From: CAVWDU01 sp963840725
Lineage (GTDB): Bacteria; Pseudomonadota; Gammaproteobacteria; Pseudomonadales; Halieaceae
Assembly: GCA_963840725.1 (NCBI GenBank)
Contig: CAWIZY010000009.1
Coordinates: 868,001-932,000 of the forward strand
Direction: 5' to 3'
DNA: 64,000 bases
Shown here piece after piece: positions 25,291 through 34,444 of this stretch (within the stretch, counting starts at the first letter, position 1; each line of letters starts with the position of its first letter). The notes beneath the pieces are model-generated. The model saw only the letters and a list, made by a program, of their open reading frames with translations. It had not been told where the DNA came from and did not search any database. The translations under genes were made by a program, and so were the position numbers.

Positions 25291-25461
25291 ATGGTAGCGA
25301 GCACAAAAGTTGTGAAGAAAACGGTAACAGGTGCTGTAAAGAATACCGCAAGCAACATTGCAGACAAAGCGACTGATAAGAGGCCGGCTGACAAATTGGA
25401 AGACAAGTTAGACGACAAGACCACCAGAATGAAGCGCAAGGCTGTGAAGAAGGTCCTATAG
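25291..25461 (+). CDS. Small Lys/Asp-rich protein (56 aa)
   Basis: A 56-codon frame encodes a highly charged peptide: MVASTKVVKKTVTGAVKNTA, a middle with repeated DK/ED/DD pairs (DKATDKRPADKLEDKLDDK), and a basic end MKRKAVKKVL. GAGGAA lies 8 nt before the ATG. Composition, alternating charge and lack of any hydrophobic segment suggest a soluble helical or nucleic-acid-associated protein. It has no recognised family, stands alone and is convergent with hmuV. An overlapping 33-codon frame at 25275 is less likely. Confidence 0.45.
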   Translation: MVASTKVVKKTVTGAVKNTASNIADKATDKRPADKLEDKLDDKTTRMKRKAVKKVL

Positions 25462-25565
25462 ACTGCAAATCCATGCATATTATTCGGGTCAGCCAGTGAG
25501 TCGATTACCCGGAGTAAATCTGCTTCCGGGACCCGGTCTCTAAATCGCTGCTGACTGTCTTAATA

Positions 25566-26321
25566 TCATGCAATGAGCCGCGCACCGTGCTTATTGTAAT
25601 AAGTGGAGACAGTACAGCCCCAGTGACGTTGTACAGAATCTTCGGTGAGCATGCCTTCAGGCGTGCCGGAGTCCACCACCCTTCCCCCTTCGAGTAGAGA
25701 AACCCGGGTCGCATAACGCAGGCATAAATTGATGTCGTGCAGCACCGCTACAATCCCATAGTTCTGTTGCGTGGCCAATTCTCGAATAAACCCCAATAGG
25801 GCGTGTTGCTGCCCGAGGTCCTGGGCCGAGGTAGGCTCGTCCAGTAACAACAATGGCGCCAGCTCTGCCTGACTCAACTGCAGCAGGACCCTGGCCAGAT
25901 GCACCCGCTGGCGCTCGCCACCGGACAGTTGGCGGTAGTCACGATCCCGCAGGTGATGGGTATCGGTGCGGCGTAATAATCGCACAACAGCCTCCCTGCG
26001 TTGCCGCCAGCTCAGGGACAGAGGCGTAGCACCCAGGGAGACTACCTCTGCTGTGCTAAACGGAAAGCTCAACTCACTGGTTTGTGGCAGTACGGCAAGA
26101 TGGCGGGCACGTGTCTGTGCGGACCACTGCGGCAGCGCCCGTTCATGCAACAACGACTGTCCCGCCACCCTCAGCTCCCCGGATAAAGCCTTGAGTAAGG
26201 TGGACTTCCCCGCACCATTGCAGCCCGCGAGTACATGGAACTCCCCTGCTCCCATGGACCAGTCAGCCACATTAAGAGTAAAGCTGCCTCCCTGCCAGCG
26301 CAGCTGCTTTAATCGCAGCAT
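25566..26321 (-). CDS. hmuV: Hemin ABC transporter ATP-binding protein
   Basis: The 251-residue ATPase has the complete ABC set: Walker A AGCNGAGKSTLLKAL near residue 33, signature QLSGGERQRVHLARVLLQL near 130, Walker B LLLLDEPTSAQD, and the switch VLHDINLCLRYATRV. The HmuV-like features are the QRVHLARVLLQL string and an extended helical region that may contact heme-type permeases. It abuts hmuU without a gap. Together with HmuU and HmuT it imports heme across the inner membrane using ATP. Confidence 0.92.
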   Translation of the reverse strand: MLRLKQLRWQGGSFTLNVADWSMGAGEFHVLAGCNGAGKSTLLKALSGELRVAGQSLLHERALPQWSAQTRARHLAVLPQTSELSFPFSTAEVVSLGATPLSLSWRQRREAVVRLLRRTDTHHLRDRDYRQLSGGERQRVHLARVLLQLSQAELAPLLLLDEPTSAQDLGQQHALLGFIRELATQQNYGIVAVLHDINLCLRYATRVSLLEGGRVVDSGTPEGMLTEDSVQRHWGCTVSTYYNKHGARLIA

Positions 26322-27344
26322 CTATCCATTCCTCTTATAGTGCATGAGTAAAAAGATGAAAAAGGGTGCGCCCAACAGAGCAGTGATCAATCCAATCGGC
26401 AGTTCCGCGGGCTGAATTAACACCCGACTGCCCACATCGGCCAGCAACAGCAGCAGGCCACCCGCAAGACCCGCCAGTGGCAGGAGTACACGGTGATCCG
26501 GGCCGAACAGGCTTCGAATCATATGCGGCACGACCAGGCCGACAAACCCAATGACCCCCGTACTGGCTACAGCCAGCCCAACGCCAAAAGCCACCAGCAG
26601 GATGAGCTCGCGCTTCAGGGCCTCGACGTCGACGCCCAAATGACGCGCTTCCGCCTCCCCTAACAACAGCGCGTTGAGCGCCTGGGCACGGACCTGGAAG
26701 CGCCAGGCTAGCGCAACAACAGCAACAAGGCAGAGGCCGATCTGTGTTCCATTGGCCCCGGCTACCGAGCCCATCTGCCACAGGGTAAGGTCTCGCAAAC
26801 GGCTGTCGTCCGCCACGTAGCTCACCAAGCCAATAACACTGCCAGCCAGAGCCGACACCGCTATACCCGCCAGTAACAACACCAGTACCGAGGTACCAAA
26901 AGCCCCCCTGGCCAGGGTGTAGATCAGCAGGCTGGTCAGCAGGCCGGCGGCGAAGGCCGCGATGGGTACGCTCCATACAGCAACCGCTGGCGTGCACAGA
27001 TAGATCGCCAGCACCGCACCGACCGCCGCCCCCGACGATACGCCAATCACGCCCGGGTCCGCCAGTGGGTTGCGGAATACACCCTGCATTACTGCCCCGC
27101 ATTGCGCCAGAATACCGCCCACCAGAACCGCCAGCAGAGTTCTGGGCAGCCTGAGCTCAAACACAATGGCACGCTGATAGGCTGGTAGCGCAGCAATCTC
27201 TGTGGCTGTAACCCGGTCCAAGAGGCTAAGGAGCGACTCTTGCAAGGGTATGGCAATAGCGCCGGTACCCAACGACAGCGCGCAAACTGCTAGCAGCAGT
27301 AGCGCCAGCATGACCCCACTGGGGAGCGCTGCTGTCCGCTTCAT
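26322..27344 (-). CDS. hmuU: Hemin ABC transporter permease (FecCD family)
   Basis: The 340-residue protein has about ten membrane helices and the FecCD/BtuC signature segments: RLPRTLLAVLVGGILAQCGA near residue 70, MQGVFRNPLADPGVIGVSSG near 90, and GFVGLVVPHMIRSLFGPDHR near 270, where the coupling helix contacts the ATPase. It is the inner-membrane channel for heme delivered by HmuT. It overlaps hmuT by 4 bp (ATGA), so hmuT-hmuU-hmuV form one operon. Confidence 0.93.
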   Translation of the reverse strand: MKRTAALPSGVMLALLLLAVCALSLGTGAIAIPLQESLLSLLDRVTATEIAALPAYQRAIVFELRLPRTLLAVLVGGILAQCGAVMQGVFRNPLADPGVIGVSSGAAVGAVLAIYLCTPAVAVWSVPIAAFAAGLLTSLLIYTLARGAFGTSVLVLLLAGIAVSALAGSVIGLVSYVADDSRLRDLTLWQMGSVAGANGTQIGLCLVAVVALAWRFQVRAQALNALLLGEAEARHLGVDVEALKRELILLVAFGVGLAVASTGVIGFVGLVVPHMIRSLFGPDHRVLLPLAGLAGGLLLLLADVGSRVLIQPAELPIGLITALLGAPFFIFLLMHYKRNG

Positions 27345-28240
27345 TGCCCCACCTGTACTGAGGCGAGCTGCTGCTGTACGCGCTCAGCTTCGGCAAGAGC
27401 GGACAAACTGAGACCTGCGACCAGGGTCGCCGGATCCACAGCGAAGACCGCGCCGCGTCGCCCGGCGGGGCCAAAACGTAATACGGCGTGCTGCTCCAGG
27501 AATCGCGTCACATTCTCGCCGTCGGTGTCCGCCAGGATGATGGCGTCCGCGTTCAACGCCAGCAAGGCTTCCGCGGTCACTGAGCGGTAGTTGGCGTGCG
27601 TGGCTACATTGCTTGCTCCCATGATTTCGACAAAGGCATCGCCGCCGGTGCCTGTGCCCGCCAAACGAAGCTTCCGTCCGCCGCCGGTAAGTACAAAGGC
27701 CAGCCGCAGTTCGCCGATAGCGGCTGCGCCAAGCCGAGCACTGCTAGCTCGAATAGACTCCAGTAAAGGTTTGCGTTCCTCAGCGACGCCCACCGCTGTG
27801 AGAATTTGCTCCACGTTGGTCTGCAGTTCAGCCACTGACCGGGCTGGCTCGAGACGCAACACAGGCAGTGTCGATCGTTGCAAGGCATCGATCACATGAG
27901 GTGGACCCATCTGCGTCGAGCCAATCACCAGGTCAGGGGCGAGCCCCAATATCCCCTCCGCCGGCAGCGACCGGTGATACCCCAATCTCGGCAATGCCTG
28001 CATGTCAGCGGATAGTTGGGTACTTGAATCAACAGCAACCAGTTGTTGCCCGAGTCCCGCCGCAATCAGTATTTCCGCCGCAGCGGTGTCAACGGCAATG
28101 ATCCGTTCAACGCGCTCGCTTCGGGCCGCAGCCTCGCTGCCTGATCCGAAGAAGAGCGACAGGGCCAGACAGATTACCCCGATGGGTTGTCGTTGCTTGC
28201 ACGAATACGGCCTAATTTTTTGCGAGCCTGCTGCGCTCAT
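27341..28240 (-). CDS. hmuT: Hemin-binding periplasmic protein
   Basis: The 299-residue protein is a cluster-A-2 substrate-binding protein. It has an N-terminal export signal (CLALSLFFGSGSEAAA after a basic stretch), VERIIAVDTAAAEILIAAGL, LGYHRSLPAEGILGLAPDLV (the RxLxxEGIL motif typical of HmuT, with the adjacent Tyr a likely heme ligand) and a C-terminal lobe ending in VAGLSLSALAEAERV. It binds heme in the periplasm and passes it to HmuUV. The ATG at 28240 has a GGGAGAG ribosome site. It is divergent from the TonB-dependent receptor and shares a Fur-like control region with it. Confidence 0.92.
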   Translation of the reverse strand: MSAAGSQKIRPYSCKQRQPIGVICLALSLFFGSGSEAAARSERVERIIAVDTAAAEILIAAGLGQQLVAVDSSTQLSADMQALPRLGYHRSLPAEGILGLAPDLVIGSTQMGPPHVIDALQRSTLPVLRLEPARSVAELQTNVEQILTAVGVAEERKPLLESIRASSARLGAAAIGELRLAFVLTGGGRKLRLAGTGTGGDAFVEIMGASNVATHANYRSVTAEALLALNADAIILADTDGENVTRFLEQHAVLRFGPAGRRGAVFAVDPATLVAGLSLSALAEAERVQQQLASVQVGQ

Positions 28241-28285
28241 CCCAACTCTCCCGTCTCAGTGTTTCGATGGTTTTACTTTTCATTA

Positions 28286-28304
28286 ACGCAAATGATAATT
28301 GTTC
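28286..28304. promoter_or_regulatory. Fur-box-like site between hmuT and the heme receptor
   Basis: AACGCAAATGATAATTGTT contains a perfect Fur half-site TGATAAT in an AT-rich block. The other half matches the consensus poorly. It lies in the 148-bp divergent region of two iron/heme uptake operons, where Fur control is expected. Motif is partial, so the call leans on context. Confidence 0.5.
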
Positions 28305-28388
28305 GTGTTTACATTATCAACAACGGGTGCTAGATTTTGCGTCCTGACCCAGACCGTCACCAAAACTGGCCATCCCACGGAGAAATCA

Positions 28389-30432
28389 ATGACCGAACAG
28401 ACTTTAACTTTAAGCCCACTCTCTCGGGCTGTATTTTGGGCAGCCCCCTTGGCACTGGGTTGGCTGCCACCAGGGGCCTGGGCTGCTGAAGCACCAGGCT
28501 CCCCTGCCGCGCTGGAAACCATCGTGGTCACGGCCACCCGGGCTGAGCGCAGTCTTGCGGAGGTTGCCAGAAGCCTCTCGGTGGTCCAGCGGCTCGAGAT
28601 TGAGTCGATCCAGGCTCAGTCCATTGCAGACGTCCTGGCATACCAGCCCAACATCGCCGTTTCAGGCGGCCCACGATCAGGCAGCCAGACTGTCAATATA
28701 CGTGGGCTGGGTGGCAGCAAGATTCTCCAGACCATTGATGGCGCGCGGATGTCCTTCGAATCCGGTCATCGCCCCAGCTATTTTCTCGATCCCGAACTGC
28801 TGCAACGCGTCGAAGCCCTGCGAGGTCCGGCCAGCAGTTTGTGGGGGTCTGGCGCAATGGGGGGTGTCGTAGCACAGACGACCCTCGACGCCGGTGATCT
28901 TATCGGTGACCGCAGTAGCGGCGGGTTTTTGCGCACCGGGTATAACAGTAACAATGATCAGTCCACCACAACGGTTGCGCTTGCCGGGCGCCGCGGCGCA
29001 GTTGACGGCTTGTTCAGTGCATATTACCGAGACAGTGCCGACCTGAAGCTCGGCAACGGTGACACACTGCAGGGCTCGGCCAGTCAGGATCAGGGGATGC
29101 TCGCCAAACTCGAGTGGCAGCTCTCTCCCCACCCAGTCCCTGCTGTTGAATATGCGAGGCGCTGCCAACAGCGGTACGGTGCCCTCGAACGGCACCGCCG
29201 AAATCAACGAGAGCAGCAATTTCCTGGTAGAGCGCAATACCTCGACCCGCAATGCCAGCCTGACCTGGACATTCAATTCAGGCACCGATTTACTAGATGG
29301 CCGCGCGCTTGTGTACTGGAACCGGGTAGACGTGGAAGAAGCGCTTCAGGCTGACGGTCGAGTCGACCAAACGCTCCTCGATGAGTTCGGTGTTAATCTG
29401 GTCAATCAGAGCCAGATCGGGGCTGTCGTATTCCAATATGGCGCGGATATCTACCGGGAGCAATTTGAGGGTGATCGTAGCGGTGCCCTGCGGCCGCTAC
29501 CACCCGAGGCAACAACCGACGTCTGGAGCTTATATGCACAGGCCAGTGCGCCGCTGGCGCAGGACTGGCGCCTGGACCTCGGCCTGCGTTACGACGATTT
29601 CACCACCGAGGCGGATAACCTCGACAACAGTCAGTCTAAAAGTGCCACCTCCACGTCAGCCGCGCTGGTCTGGTCGCCGGCCGTCTGGGCCACCATTGCA
29701 CTGCGCTATGACGAGGCGTTCCGCGCTCCCACGGCTGAGGAGCTCTACACATCGGGTACCCATTTCTGTATGGGACCGGGCTTTTGCAACAGCTTCGTGC
29801 CCAACCCTGAGTTGGAAGCTGAACAGGCCGCCAATGTCGAGTTACTGGGTCAGTTCAGTTTCCGGGAGGCACTGGGCGCCGATGTCATTACGCTGCAGGC
29901 TTCGGTGTTCAACAACAGCGTTGATAATTTTATTGAGCAGCGCGTGTCCGGCCCGTTGTTCTTTCCCTTCCCGGACCCGGGCCTCACCCGTTGGGTCAAC
30001 GTTGATCAGGCGACTATTCGCGGTTTCGAGCTTCAGGGTAGCTATCAACGTGATGCACTGCGGGTAAAAATGGCCTATGGCCTGACCCGAGGTGAAAACA
30101 ACAGCAGCGGCCAAGACCTGAGCAATATACCCGCCGATACGTTTCTTGCAGACATAGGTTACAGCCTACTGGACAACAGGCTGTACACCGGCCTGCGCTA
30201 TACACACAGTAGCGCGCAGCCACGCACCCAGGTCGCGGACAACGATGCAGAACTCAGCTTCGGCAGCTACAACGTGGCCGATCTCTATCTACGCTGGGAG
30301 CCTGCGGGCTTGCCGGCTCTCAAGTTCGATCTGAATATCAACAATTTGACCGACCAGTTCTATCAACGCGCCTGGAGTCAATTGCCGGAGGCAGGACGAG
30401 AAGTCATTATCTCTGCGCGATACAGCTTTTAA
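28389..30432 (+). CDS. TonB-dependent heme/hemoglobin receptor (one frameshift)
   Basis: The outer-membrane receptor is encoded in two frames. The first part (28389 to about 29127) holds a signal peptide, a TonB-box-like ETIVVTATRAERS and the plug with VNIRGLGGSKILQTIDG and RVEALRGPASSLWGSGAMGG. The second (about 29130-30432) holds the barrel, with the FRAPTAEELY and NPELEAEQA motifs typical of HmuR/HemR receptors, and ends in ARYSF with the C-terminal Phe. The frame changes at a run of four C at 29127-29130; removing one C restores LSPTQSLLLNMRG. A sequencing error or a real inactivating or phase-variable indel are both possible. ATG 28389 follows GGAGAAATCA. HutX and HutZ genes follow directly. 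Confidence 0.9.
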
Positions 30433-30443
30433 AGGGGAAAGTC

Positions 30444-30887
30444 ATGAATGAGAACAACAGCCATTGTGCTGATGAAACCGCCCCCACTGTGCTCTCCGTC
30501 CTTGAGGCGCTGCCCGCATGGGGTCCGGTCACGACTATCGTGTTCGCGTCCGGGTGTGTGTTCGAGTTCAAGGGACCGTTTCCCGAAGGTGAGGTTGCGC
30601 AAGGCTATTACAACCTGCACGGGCCGGTGCCCGGGTTGCATGGTCATCTGCACCTGGGCGCACTCGCGGCCTTTCACTTTCAGGAGCGACCACATCGGGG
30701 CCGTGAGAGTCTGGCTTTGGTGTTCGTGGATGGCAGCGGTAAAACCGTGTTCAAAGTGTTTTTGGGACGCGATGAGCAGGGCGCCATACACAGTCATCAG
30801 CGCCGCATGTTTGAACGACTGAAAGGGACCTGCAGCGCTCAGCTCAACCCCGGTCAAGAAGAACCCATCCAGGGAGAACCGTCATGA
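30444..30887 (+). CDS. hutX: Heme utilisation cytosolic carrier protein HutX
   Basis: The 147-residue protein matches HutX/HuvX: PAWGPVTTIVFASGCVFEFK near residue 24, GPFPEGEVAQGYYNLHG, and HLHLGALAAFHFQERPHRGR, then a C-terminal FKVFLGRDEQG. HutX binds heme in the cytoplasm and hands it to HutZ for breakdown. It starts 12 bp after the receptor stop and its end overlaps hutZ by 4 bp (ATGA). Expression is probably iron-regulated through the shared upstream promoter. Confidence 0.88.
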   Translation: MNENNSHCADETAPTVLSVLEALPAWGPVTTIVFASGCVFEFKGPFPEGEVAQGYYNLHGPVPGLHGHLHLGALAAFHFQERPHRGRESLALVFVDGSGKTVFKVFLGRDEQGAIHSHQRRMFERLKGTCSAQLNPGQEEPIQGEPS

Positions 30888-31432
30888 AAAACAAAGCTAT
30901 GTCAGCGCGCCTGAGCCAGGAGGTTCTGGACTTTATCGGCAGTCGCCGCAGCCTGCAGTTAGCCAGCCTGAGCCAGGATGGCATCCCCTACGCGTCCTAT
31001 GCCCCCTTCGCCCTCGGCGATGCCTGCTTCTACATTATCATCAGTGAGATCGCGGTACATGCGCTGAACCTGCAGGCTAATCCCAGCGCCTCGGTACTGG
31101 TGATAGAAGACGAGGACAGTGCCGAAGAAGTGTTCGCCAGAATCAGAGTCAATTACAGCGTTTACGCAGAACTACTGGCGTATGACAGCGCCGCATGGCA
31201 CGAGGGAATCTCGCGCTTAACGCAACGCCACGGGGATCGACCACGACAGTTGGGCAAGCACGCAGACTTCAAGCTGTTCCGTCTCGCGCCTTTGCGTGGT
31301 CGCTATGTGAAAGGGTTTGGCAAAGCCTTCGACCTTGCCGGTGGCCCACTCGCGGGTGAGATTATCAATCACCTGCGCGCCGGCCACCGGGTTCGAGCAG
31401 CAGTCTCTGCAGAGACTACCGCAGCGCCATAG
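30884..31432 (+). CDS. hutZ: Heme degradation protein HutZ (split-barrel FMN-binding family)
   Basis: The 182-residue protein has the pyridoxamine-phosphate-oxidase-like split barrel: RRSLQLASLSQDGIPYASYA near the N-terminus, PSASVLVIEDEDSAEEVFAR, and the HutZ/HugZ-type end HADFKLFRLAPLRGRYVKGF followed by GKAFDL. HutZ opens the heme macrocycle oxidatively to release iron in the cytoplasm. It is coupled to hutX by a 4-bp overlap and ends the receptor-hutX-hutZ operon. It converges with the diguanylate cyclase gene. Confidence 0.88.
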   Translation: MKNKAMSARLSQEVLDFIGSRRSLQLASLSQDGIPYASYAPFALGDACFYIIISEIAVHALNLQANPSASVLVIEDEDSAEEVFARIRVNYSVYAELLAYDSAAWHEGISRLTQRHGDRPRQLGKHADFKLFRLAPLRGRYVKGFGKAFDLAGGPLAGEIINHLRAGHRVRAAVSAETTAAP

Positions 31433-31483
31433 ACGTATACAATGAACTGCCGCGCTGGCTGGCCGAGACAAGCGCTGTGGACG

Positions 31484-32656
31484 TCAGCCGGTTATCGCCC
31501 CAGGCTCCACAAATTGCGGCTGTGCGTGCTGGTACTGCTCCACCCGGTTACGACCTTGCGACTTGGCGCTATACAGCGCGGTGTCCGCCTGGCGCATCAG
31601 TTCACCGAGATCCGCATTTCCTTCGGTGACCCCGAGGCTGGCTGTTACCGTCAGCTCGCCGGCAGGCATAGGCAACGGCGTTGATTGCAGTTCCTTGCGC
31701 AGGGCTTCCGCCACAGCGGTGGCGTCCTCCAGTGGCGTACCCGGCAGCAGTATGGCGAACTCTTCTCCGCCCACACGGCCGCAAACATCAGTGCTGCGCA
31801 GGGCCCCGGTCAGCACCCCGGCCAGATGCTGCAATGCGTTATCTCCCCAGAGATGCCCGTGGCTATCGTTGATCTGCTTGAAGTAATCCACATCCAGCGC
31901 GATCACCGACAGTGGCGTGCCCATGCGCCGGCTCTGGGCGGCCAGGTTTTCGCCCATTTCATAGAACGCGCGGCGGTTGGCCAGGCCGGTGAGTTCATCA
32001 ACACGAGCCAGTTTTTCAGCGGCGGCCCGCGCACGCATCAGGCGATGCTTCAGGCTCAGGTTCTGGCGCATCGCGCGGGACAAGATCCGCGAGGACCGGA
32101 CAGCGGACAACAGAAAGGCAGTGCCCCCTATCGCGATGCCCACCGAGAGCAGGTCGGCCCTCGAATAAAGCCAGACCAGGGTGGGCGTCAGCAGCACAGC
32201 CACCGCGCACAGCAGCATAAACCGGTTCGCTGAAAAAACCGCAATAGCACTCCCGGCCATACCGATCAGAAAATAAGCAACCACGACCTGGTGTACGGGG
32301 GAATCCTCCGGCATCAGCCAGACGCCACCGATACCCCAGACCGAAAAATACAACATCATGGTAATAAAGTAGGCGCGCTCGCGGGCAGGAACCTGCTCTT
32401 CGTGAGGCGGCCAGCGCCAGTAGTGAATGAATACCACCAGCCGCGATAACCCCGCCAGCACGGTGCAGCCCAGCCAGATAAGCAGGGTAGTGTGATCCTG
32501 GGCGGACCAGAGAATAACCACCGCCAAACCCGCGACCAGCAGACTCACATAGGCCGCCGGGTAGGACTGGTCGATCAGCAACTCAAGTTGTTCCGCCCTG
32601 ATTTTATGAGCGGCCGAGCCCCTGGTATCGTCGTCATTGGTGTCTTGCTGAGGCAA
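31484..32656 (-). CDS. Membrane diguanylate cyclase (GGDEF)
   Basis: The 390-residue protein has five or six membrane helices in residues about 35-195 and a C-terminal GGDEF domain. The domain shows DELTGLANRRAFYEMG, ALDVDYFKQINDSHGHLWGD, and an active GGEEF near residue 305. An inhibitory I-site RxxD (RSTD) lies exactly five residues before GGEEF, so product feedback is expected. It makes cyclic di-GMP from two GTP. The membrane part is of no named sensor family. It stands alone and is convergent with hutZ. Confidence 0.92.
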   Translation of the reverse strand: MPQQDTNDDDTRGSAAHKIRAEQLELLIDQSYPAAYVSLLVAGLAVVILWSAQDHTTLLIWLGCTVLAGLSRLVVFIHYWRWPPHEEQVPARERAYFITMMLYFSVWGIGGVWLMPEDSPVHQVVVAYFLIGMAGSAIAVFSANRFMLLCAVAVLLTPTLVWLYSRADLLSVGIAIGGTAFLLSAVRSSRILSRAMRQNLSLKHRLMRARAAAEKLARVDELTGLANRRAFYEMGENLAAQSRRMGTPLSVIALDVDYFKQINDSHGHLWGDNALQHLAGVLTGALRSTDVCGRVGGEEFAILLPGTPLEDATAVAEALRKELQSTPLPMPAGELTVTASLGVTEGNADLGELMRQADTALYSAKSQGRNRVEQYQHAQPQFVEPGAITG

Positions 32657-32776
32657 TTGTTTCGGACCTTGCAGTGGCGCCCGGACGCTTGAAGGGCACT
32701 ATAGCAGTAAAACGGCTGAACGGGACAGTGCGGCGCACTGGCATGGGCATGTCAATCAGGAATAATGCGTCTTGGA

Positions 32777-33220
32777 TTAGCTGCTGTGTACGCCCATGGA
32801 GACAGGATTCGATATGACTGACCGGGCGTTGTTGTCTTCTCCGCGGATGTTGTCATAACCGATAGTGACTGGTCCCGGCGAGAGATGGTCGACGGAGTTT
32901 ACCGGCTCGCCTCGATAGGAGTTATCCTCCTCCTGTGTAACCCACCCATTCCCTTTCGTGAGTTCCACTCTCCTACCGTCAATCATCACCGTGTTGTTCG
33001 AAACGGTGCCGATAGAGCCGTCAGCTTCCCTGTCGTGGCTGTTATTGAACCAGATTTTGTCAAACATAATGTTCCAACTCTCCCCTATCATGCCCGCAGG
33101 CGGGGCGGGTCGGCTCGAGGGAACGGTGTGGTTAATTTGGCGCTCCCGATCGAACAGACGGTATAGACATGGCATTAGTGTAAAGAATCCTGACAAGATC
33201 AAAGCCGCCCACAGCGGCAT
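32777..33220 (-). CDS. Hypothetical single-pass membrane or exported protein
   Basis: A 147-codon frame begins with a hydrophobic helix (MPLWAALILSGFFTLMPCLY), followed by a polar, Asn/Asp-rich region with no recognised motif (TVMIDGRRVELTKGNGWVTQ, DNIRGEDNNARSV). It is divergent from ppk2. An in-frame ATG at residue 52 (MFDKIWFNN) has a good GGGAGAG site 10 nt upstream and would give a 96-residue cytoplasmic protein. Real-protein character is suggested by even composition, but I recognise no family. Confidence 0.42.
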   Translation of the reverse strand: MPLWAALILSGFFTLMPCLYRLFDRERQINHTVPSSRPAPPAGMIGESWNIMFDKIWFNNSHDREADGSIGTVSNNTVMIDGRRVELTKGNGWVTQEEDNSYRGEPVNSVDHLSPGPVTIGYDNIRGEDNNARSVISNPVSMGVHSS

Positions 33221-33389
33221 TTAGTCAAGAAATTCAGCGAGATAGCCCAAAACGCGCCAGTGCTAACTACTAGCCCTTGTAAACTTTTCTGACATAACAC
33301 CGCACAGACTATATTCTCTTGACCTTGATCATGGTCCCAAACAGCCAATCGCGGTTGAATATGTGGACTATTGCCAGGGAGAAACAACA

Positions 33390-34388
33390 ATGAGCAAAAA
33401 TGAAGAGCACGCCAGCAACGATCCGCTTGATGGCGTCGACGGTGCCGCGATGGCCCGGCCATCCGAGGCCGTTGAACTCACTACAGCTGACGGTGAGAGA
33501 GCCCTGCCAAAAGGTGCGGAATTACGCCACGAGCTGGCCGAAATGCGCAACGACCCTGATGCCATCCGCGAACTGTTCCTGACGGGCAAGTACCCCTATC
33601 AAACCCGTATCGCCCGCAAAGACTATGAACAGAAAAAGAAGGCGCTGCAGGTAGAGCTGCTCAAAGTGCAGCGCTGGGTAAAGGAAACGGGTCAGAAGAT
33701 CGTGGTGCTGTTTGAGGGCCGCGACGCGGCGGGTAAAGGGGGCACCATAAAGCGCTTTATGGAGCACTTGAACCCTCGCGGTGCCCGGGTGGTGGCACTG
33801 GAGAAGCCCAATGAGCAGGAAAGCGGCGAGTGGTATTTCCAGCGCTACATCAACCACCTGCCTACCCGGGGTGAAATCACCCTGTTTGACCGCTCCTGGT
33901 ACAACCGGGCGGGTGTTGAGCGGGTAATGGAATTCTGTAGCCCCGAGGAATACCTGGAATTTATGCGCCAGACACCGGAACTGGAGCGTATGCTCACACG
34001 CAGCGGAATCCATTTGTTCAAGTACTGGTTCTCGGTTACCCAGGATGAACAGCGGCATCGCTTTGATCGTCGCCAGAATGACCCGCTCAAACAGTGGAAG
34101 CTATCACCGATTGACCGGGCCTCACTGGACAAGTGGGACCAGTACACGGAAGCCAAGGAGGCAATGTTCTTTTACACTGACACAGCCGACGCTCCCTGGA
34201 CAATCATCAAGTCGTCAGACAAGAAACGGGCCAGGATTGCCTGTATGTCCCACTTTTTGCACAGCCTCAACTATCCCAACAAGAATACCCGACTGGTGCG
34301 CCAGCCCGACCCACTTATCGTCGGCCAGAGCCAGCATGTGATCAACAGCTCGAAGCATATCTTCGGGCCGTCACTCAATGAATGGTAG
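33390..34388 (+). CDS. ppk2: Polyphosphate kinase 2
   Basis: The product has 332 residues and a full PPK2 core. The P-loop is VVLFEGRDAAGKGGTIKRFM near residue 105, followed by LFDRSWYNRAGVERVMEF (lid and Walker B-like region) near 170 and FKYWFSVTQDEQRHRFDRR. The C-terminal segment APWTIIKSSDKKRARI is the conserved nucleotide-contact part. Single-domain PPK2 proteins phosphorylate nucleoside diphosphates or monophosphates with polyphosphate; the class is not certain from sequence alone. The ATG at 33390 follows CAGGGAGAAACAACA, and the longer frame from 33363 is not favoured. Confidence 0.93.
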   Translation: MSKNEEHASNDPLDGVDGAAMARPSEAVELTTADGERALPKGAELRHELAEMRNDPDAIRELFLTGKYPYQTRIARKDYEQKKKALQVELLKVQRWVKETGQKIVVLFEGRDAAGKGGTIKRFMEHLNPRGARVVALEKPNEQESGEWYFQRYINHLPTRGEITLFDRSWYNRAGVERVMEFCSPEEYLEFMRQTPELERMLTRSGIHLFKYWFSVTQDEQRHRFDRRQNDPLKQWKLSPIDRASLDKWDQYTEAKEAMFFYTDTADAPWTIIKSSDKKRARIACMSHFLHSLNYPNKNTRLVRQPDPLIVGQSQHVINSSKHIFGPSLNEW

Positions 34389-34444
34389 TTGATGCATTGC
34401 GAGATCGGCCGCGCCACTGAGGCTGTTGGCGCCCGGGAATCCCT

